From: Ascidia mentula
Taxonomy: Eukaryota; Chordata; Ascidiacea; Phlebobranchia; Ascidiidae
Length of the DNA: 64,000 nucleotides
Direction of reading: 5' to 3'
NCBI GenBank assembly: GCA_947561715.1
Contig: OX387202.1
Coordinates: 15,513,001-15,577,000 of the forward strand
In this document: positions 59,101 through 64,000 of the stretch, in pieces
How positions within the stretch are numbered: position 1 is the stretch's first letter
Layout of the letters: every line of letters starts with the position of its first letter
Position numbers and translations under genes: made by a program
The notes under the pieces: model-generated
What the model was told of the DNA's origin: nothing
What the model saw: the letters and a program-made list of their open reading frames with translations, nothing else
Databases searched by the model: none

Positions 59101-62100
59101 TCTAGGTTAACCAACAACCCTTCTCGTTTGGTTTAAACAAAACGTTTGGCGATTGCAATTTTCAGAGGCATTCGTTGCTTATTATTTAAGAACCAAAACT
59201 AAACATCATTTATAAGTTGGACGAGCACCCCAATAAATATTTCTGGCCACGTTGTTATTTGGCATTTATAAAATCGACTTTACAAAGATACTTTCAAAAT
59301 TCAAGCGACTTTACACAAAACCGCTGAGATTTACTCTTAGCACAACAAAACCCAAAACTCACATACAACATTTTAACAAGATCAACCTTTTCAACGTACG
59401 GAGGAAGAAGTACGCCTCACTGGAAGGCGACGAAGTCTGGTTCACCAAGGTCATTCCGTGGGGTCAATCCACTCTCGTAACCCTGGTATTCCATGACGGG
59501 GGTTACGCGCTGATGATGACCAACGGCAAGTACTTGGGCTACGATGGGTCACTCAATGGCAAACTGTCCAACGACAACCTTTACACCATTGAGTTTTACA
59601 GTGGAAAAATTGCCTTCAAATCGAGGAAAAACAACAAGTAAGTGACACATGTCGATTGAGAAAACACGGGACACGTGGCAGTTTTGGACGTGCATGACAC
59701 AAGGTGGTTGCGCAAGATTTTTTGACTTGATACCGAAGTTGTTTGGGCCAAGTAAAAGCAGGAAAAGTACTGGATAAGCGAACAATGTTTGCCAAACCTT
59801 TACACATTGCATTTTGCTTTGGGGCCTGATCATAAAATAGTAAAAATAGTTCGGTTATTTTTTTCAACATGTTAGGTCGTGTTTCTTGGCAAATCTTTTT
59901 GACTTAGTGAACTCCAGCAACGGTGCAAATGTTTAAGACTTTTTTTGGTGGTGTCCGTACGCCAAATGAACTTCACCGCAGAAAGTTTGGAAAGTTCCTG
60001 CGGGCACCCTTTATGGACCGCTGTAAAGCCCTAGGGGCAATGGACCCACAGTTAAGAAACCATGTTTTAGGTGCTCAACGACAATAGTTTAAATTGCAAA
60101 ATAACTGTACAGGTCTGACTGTTTTGCCCAAACTTATACCGTTAAAACAAAACCACATTATAAATTCTATCAATACTTTGAAATTGCCTTTTCTGACAAT
60201 ATGTGTTTAAAGGTATCTTGCACCTGTTGGTGTTCACGGGACCCTACAGACAAGGAAGGACAGCGTGTCACCGGATGAACAATTTAGTTTTGTGGACGCA
60301 CATCCACAAATCAGCTTGCAGTCGGTCAAGAAGGATAAATTTGTTTCTGGAAAACAAGGTATGTGTACTACATGTTTGTTTGCTTGGTATTAGGTAAAAA
60401 AATAAAGGGGTCTGCCTTGATTGCTGTTTGAAGTCCCCAACAAAGTAAAAAAAATGAATTTTGCTCTTTGGTTTTTGTCACATAAAACATAACCTAAAAC
60501 TCTATATCTTCTGTGCTGTCTCTTTTAAACTGTATAGATTTGAGTACATGACGGCCGGGTGATTGATATATTTAGATTTTGAAAAGACAACAACGTTTTG
60601 GCTCTTTGCATAATTTACTAACATAAAGGGGAATGAATTAAACCGGAGTCGTGTATGGAATTTCAAAGAGATCTTGTTCAAAGGATCAGAACCAAATCTC
60701 TGTTAACTTTTCCTCCTTATCATCACTTGTATCGTGTTAACAGCGTTGCCTTAACACAACTTTAGGCAAGAATATATGTATACATAGCCCTAGAAATTTC
60801 CGTGTCGGCTAAGTCGAAGTCCAGTGACGTAATATTCCCAATTAAATAAGGATGCGATGATTCTGGATAAAAAAATGATCCAAAGTCGTTGGTTTGTTGA
60901 AAACATGCCGGTATAGTTACTGTGTAACGAACCAAGGTTTCAGCATTACACAACGCATCAAAATTAGGGTGTAGCTCAGTCTGTTATAAAAAAAGGGCCA
61001 TTGGCTTTTGCATCAAAAGTCCACGCCTATAGTTCATTTTGTTCGCGTTGGGACTTCCGGCTGTCGTGCGTCAGAGACAGTGATTTCTAGTTTCGTAAAC
61101 AAACCCTCACAACACTCACCAAGCAGATGAAAGCAGTATCCTCATCTGCACTGGAGACTCAGCGTATTTTGGCCACAACAGCCTCGATGGGCAGCTTGCG
61201 GCAAAGCAAAAGCGGCGCTTATTGCCTCATAAGGAAATTTGCTCCGCCCTGCCGACGTCACGCCCCTGGCGCGGCCGGCGTTTGGGTCACGTGATCTTAG
61301 TCTGAAGCTCAAACAACCATTGCGTCATGGCACGAAGGCGGGACGGCGTGTATCCGAAAACGTGCCCTGGCGCAATTAGCCTGCCCACACGCCGGGCGCA
61401 TGCACGGGGTATTCACATTTGTATGCCTATAAGCGGTGCACGACGAAAACAGCCCACCAACTTCTTGTATTCAGGAACAAGTTAGCAAGTCGTTAAATCT
61501 AGTCTTTTCCTGTGACTGCATTAGTTAAGATCAAACCGGTTTACTATTGAAATGGGACCTTATTATCAATCCATTGTTAACCATTGTTAGGTGGAATGAA
61601 ATCGAATATAAACAAGCTACAACTCTAAAACATTGCCTATCTTTAAATTGAAAACCCTTGTGAAACCAAATGAACAATTTGCATGTATCAGGAAGTACAA
61701 AGCAATTAATTTGCAAAAGCAGAATACATCCACAAATCAATTACACCCACTCAACACAATAGTCCTGCTTTTGCTGTCAAAATTGTTCCAGGCCTCATAA
61801 GAATCAAACCACTTCCTGGAAAGGGCTTTTAATTAAAATGTTATGTTAGAGTGATTCCCGGAATCGGTTAATAGTGCTGGGAATTTTTCGAAATTATACA
61901 TTCAATTTTCTCAGGACTTCAACTGTCTGCAAACCAAACGGAAATCGAAGAGACCGAAATCTTTCAGCTTGAAATGGATAAGGATTCTGACAAGGTTTGG
62001 CTGCGAAACAACAAGGACAAGTACTGGAGACTCGACGACAAAGGCATCAAGGCTGATGCACCCAACTCTAGGTAAATGAAGACTTTGTGTATGTTTTTCT

Positions 62101-63120
62101 GGAAGTTTGCATTAGCCAACGCTAAACTGTCATTCGGTTTTGACTTAACTAGGTGATTTTTTAAATGAATGAACTTAACATGAACAGTTTATTCAATCAC
62201 AATCATTTTATAGCGCTAGTGCAGCCGCATTCCACATCAAGTGGAATGGAAGGACTGTTCAACTCACAACCCACGATAATAAACCTGTGAGTGTTGTGCT
62301 TACCGGGCATCTGCAGACTGGGAACGCCCATGAAGATTTCGTATTCGGGCTAACTAATAGGTAGGTGACTTTGTTTTTGTCATTTGCTGGTATGCATGCT
62401 TTGGAAATTTAGCTTTAGAAAGCAATTTGTTAGAACAATATTCCCAATATTGACCCAATATTAAGTGATGCAATTGGAATGTAGAGATACAATTCAGCAA
62501 AAACGATTTAAATGTTATCTGTTGGTTTTGAAGAACATTCAGTCCCAACTGCAGCATAAAGACAAGCAAAGGCGCACCTATAAACAAATTTATATTTTCA
62601 TGCTTTTGTGCCAATTTTAAAGCGAATTTCTGTCCTTTAGGCCCGTTATCGTATTCCGTGGCGAATACGGCTTCATGGGTCTGCGCGGTGACAAGGTTGA
62701 AAGCAACAAATCCAAGGCTGAAATTTTCTACCTGGAAGACATGAAGGGAGCGTTTGCAATTAAAGGTAATTTGGCCAATAATATTTACGGAAATTCAAAT
62801 GCACAGAGATTATCGAAGTCAGGCACATATAGCCTACAGCAGCCAATATTTGACTTTTCTTGCCCAGCAGTTGCCACATTTATTCACCCATGTTTTTCGT
62901 TTGCTCCACAGGTGCCAACGGAAAATACTGGTCGGTTGGTGACGACAAGAAGGTTCTTGCGAACAGCAGTGAACCCGAACCGTTCTTGATCCAGCTGCTG
63001 CCAAACAGCAAACTGGTCATCAAGCCAGAATGCGGAGGCGATTACATCACAAGCGATCACGTGGGCATCGTGACCGCCAGCGAAGGCGAAATTTGCGCGA
63101 AGAGCATGTGGGAATATTAA
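56130..63120 (+). CDS. FSCN1: Fascin, actin-bundling protein (8 exons)
   Basis: Monomeric protein of four beta-trefoil domains that packs actin filaments into straight bundles in filopodia and similar protrusions. Exons: 56130-56309, 58385-58624, 59381-59637, 60213-60358, 61915-62071, 62214-62360, 62641-62765, 62912-63120. They join in one frame of 1461 bases, 486 aa plus stop (human FSCN1 493). Family landmarks include [20 protein letters not shown] at the N-terminus, [49 protein letters not shown] and the terminal KSMWEY. The start is the ATG at 56130, in a good context (GAAGATGG) and aligned with the human start. The residue matching human Ser39 is Asn39, whereas the equivalent of Ser274 is kept (Ser271). 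Long introns 1 (56310-58384) and 4 (60359-61914) hold no other gene. Confidence 0.96.
56351..56420. repeat. MITE-like fold-back repeat, copy e (one arm)
   Basis: GAGCTGTAGA, then GGCCACTGTTTCGACCTATC, CAGGTCTCATC and CAGTGCAGCTTGGTGTGAC, an almost complete arm of the family. Lies 40 bases inside fascin intron 1. Confidence 0.7.
60966..61035 (+). repeat. Possible tRNA-like relic in fascin intron 4
   Basis: GGTGTAGCTCAGTCTG resembles a D-arm and A box, and GGCTTTTGCATC at a plausible distance resembles an anticodon arm. The T-arm is not well formed. At best a decayed tRNA or SINE head. Confidence 0.25.
61160..61440 (+). promoter_or_regulatory. GC/CpG-rich island in fascin intron 4
   Basis: A patch of about 280 bases clearly richer in CG than the AT-rich intron around it. 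It contains GACGTCACGCCC (CRE half-site) near 61255, GTCACGTGAT (E box) at 61286, and TATAAG at 61428 followed by a possible start region. It lies between the exons for the second and third trefoils. An alternative promoter or enhancer is possible; an old GC-rich insertion cannot be excluded. Confidence 0.35.
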
Positions 63121-64000
63121 ACATCTAATACAAAATCAAACTTTATCACATTGTGCTGTCCAAAGCGACCCTCCCGCGGCAAGGGGTCGCCATGACGACG
63201 GCCGGTTTTGTTTTCTTCACATCGACTAGTGTCGTCGCCTATGATTTCTGTGTTCCGCCGTATTTATTAGTCCCTTTGGGCTCTGTGGTAGGGTTTTCGT
63301 CACCAAGCTACAAACGATCCACACTTGCACTCTTTTTGCCACCTTGCGGACGCTCGCCATTTTACGGTGTGTCGCTAGGTGGGAGCCTATGTCGTTACCT
63401 GTGTGTAAATACTTGTAATTTTCGGGGCAAACTGTTACAATCCCCCGTTGAATTTGGAAGCGCACCGTATGTGATTTAATTGTCCGTCCACATTTACCAC
63501 TAATTCGCGTTAACAAACCATTCTTACTCATACCTTGACTGGCCAGCTTTGAATTGCGGAGCTGTTCGAAAAGCTGTTTTCATTGCACATGCTGATGAGT
63601 ATTTATCAGTTTGATGAAACAACTGCTGGTTTTGTAAGTAGAGTATAGATATGCTTATTCCTGAATTCAGTGTAGTTATTGCTCACCTAGCGGCAATTAT
63701 CACTTTCTTCAAATTCACTTTGTACAAAACATACTGTCGCATGCTGCTTAAAACTCAAATTGTACAAAGACTATATCTTCAATTTTAGCTTTTATCATCG
63801 CTACTGTTACCCAAGGCTCGCTTCAAGCATTCCGATTCATAATCCGAAAAGTGTTAGGCATTTTCCTATAGTGTAGATAGTCGCCTAACGTTGCAAATAC
63901 TCTCATCCGATGATATTGTATATGCTGTCGTTTTGGACAGAGACTGTTGCTTATATATCCACAGTTGACATAATAATTGGATTCGTTAATATTACTGTTA
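63121..64000. other. 3' flank of fascin
   Basis: Presumed 3' UTR followed by spacer. No canonical AATAAA is seen close to the stop. Open frames of about 100 codons at 63153-63479 (+) and 63531-63226 (-) overlap each other and have no recognisable features. Nothing else is visible to the window end. Confidence 0.45.

Overview
The window reads as animal nuclear DNA: AT-rich, with compact GT-AG introns, many short exons and a few non-autonomous repeats. The four genes are all metazoan, the repeats and intron style recall a sea squirt (ascidian, Ciona-like), and myosin V is in the undivided, pre-vertebrate-duplication form. The ascidian assignment is my inference, not proven by any single marker. 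There are no bacterial features, CRISPR arrays, rRNA genes or intact mobile elements.

Four host genes can be rebuilt exon by exon, each in one unbroken frame. (1) A myosin V heavy chain on the + strand (859-22411, 41 exons, 1828 aa). (2) A DENND3-type Rab exchange factor on the - strand (46798 down to 27479, 30 exons, about 1350 aa), convergent with myosin V. (3) PIGU, a subunit of the GPI transamidase, on the - strand (51135 down to 47759, 12 exons, 436 aa), about 1 kb upstream of DENND3 and in the same direction. (4) Fascin on the + strand (56130-63120, 8 exons, 486 aa), divergent from PIGU across about 5 kb.

The interval between the convergent ends of myosin V and DENND3 holds a stray duplicate of myosin V tail exon 40 (24386-24554) and a 59-bp minisatellite of about 30 units (24737-26537). 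The last intron of DENND3 is almost filled by a second, degenerate satellite of about 77 bp period (27615-28815). Skipping that intron would miss the last WD40 strand and the real stop codon.

Seven copies of a short fold-back (MITE-like) repeat are scattered through introns and spacers; one lies directly upstream of a PIGU splice acceptor. Two or three tRNA-derived SINE remnants are also visible.

Three of the four genes (myosin V, DENND3, fascin) belong to families that bind actin or control membrane traffic on it, while PIGU acts in the ER. There is no sign that they form a functional cluster. I found no convincing new gene system. The most unusual signals are the two satellites, the exon relic, and the loss in fascin of the serine that protein kinase C phosphorylates in vertebrates.
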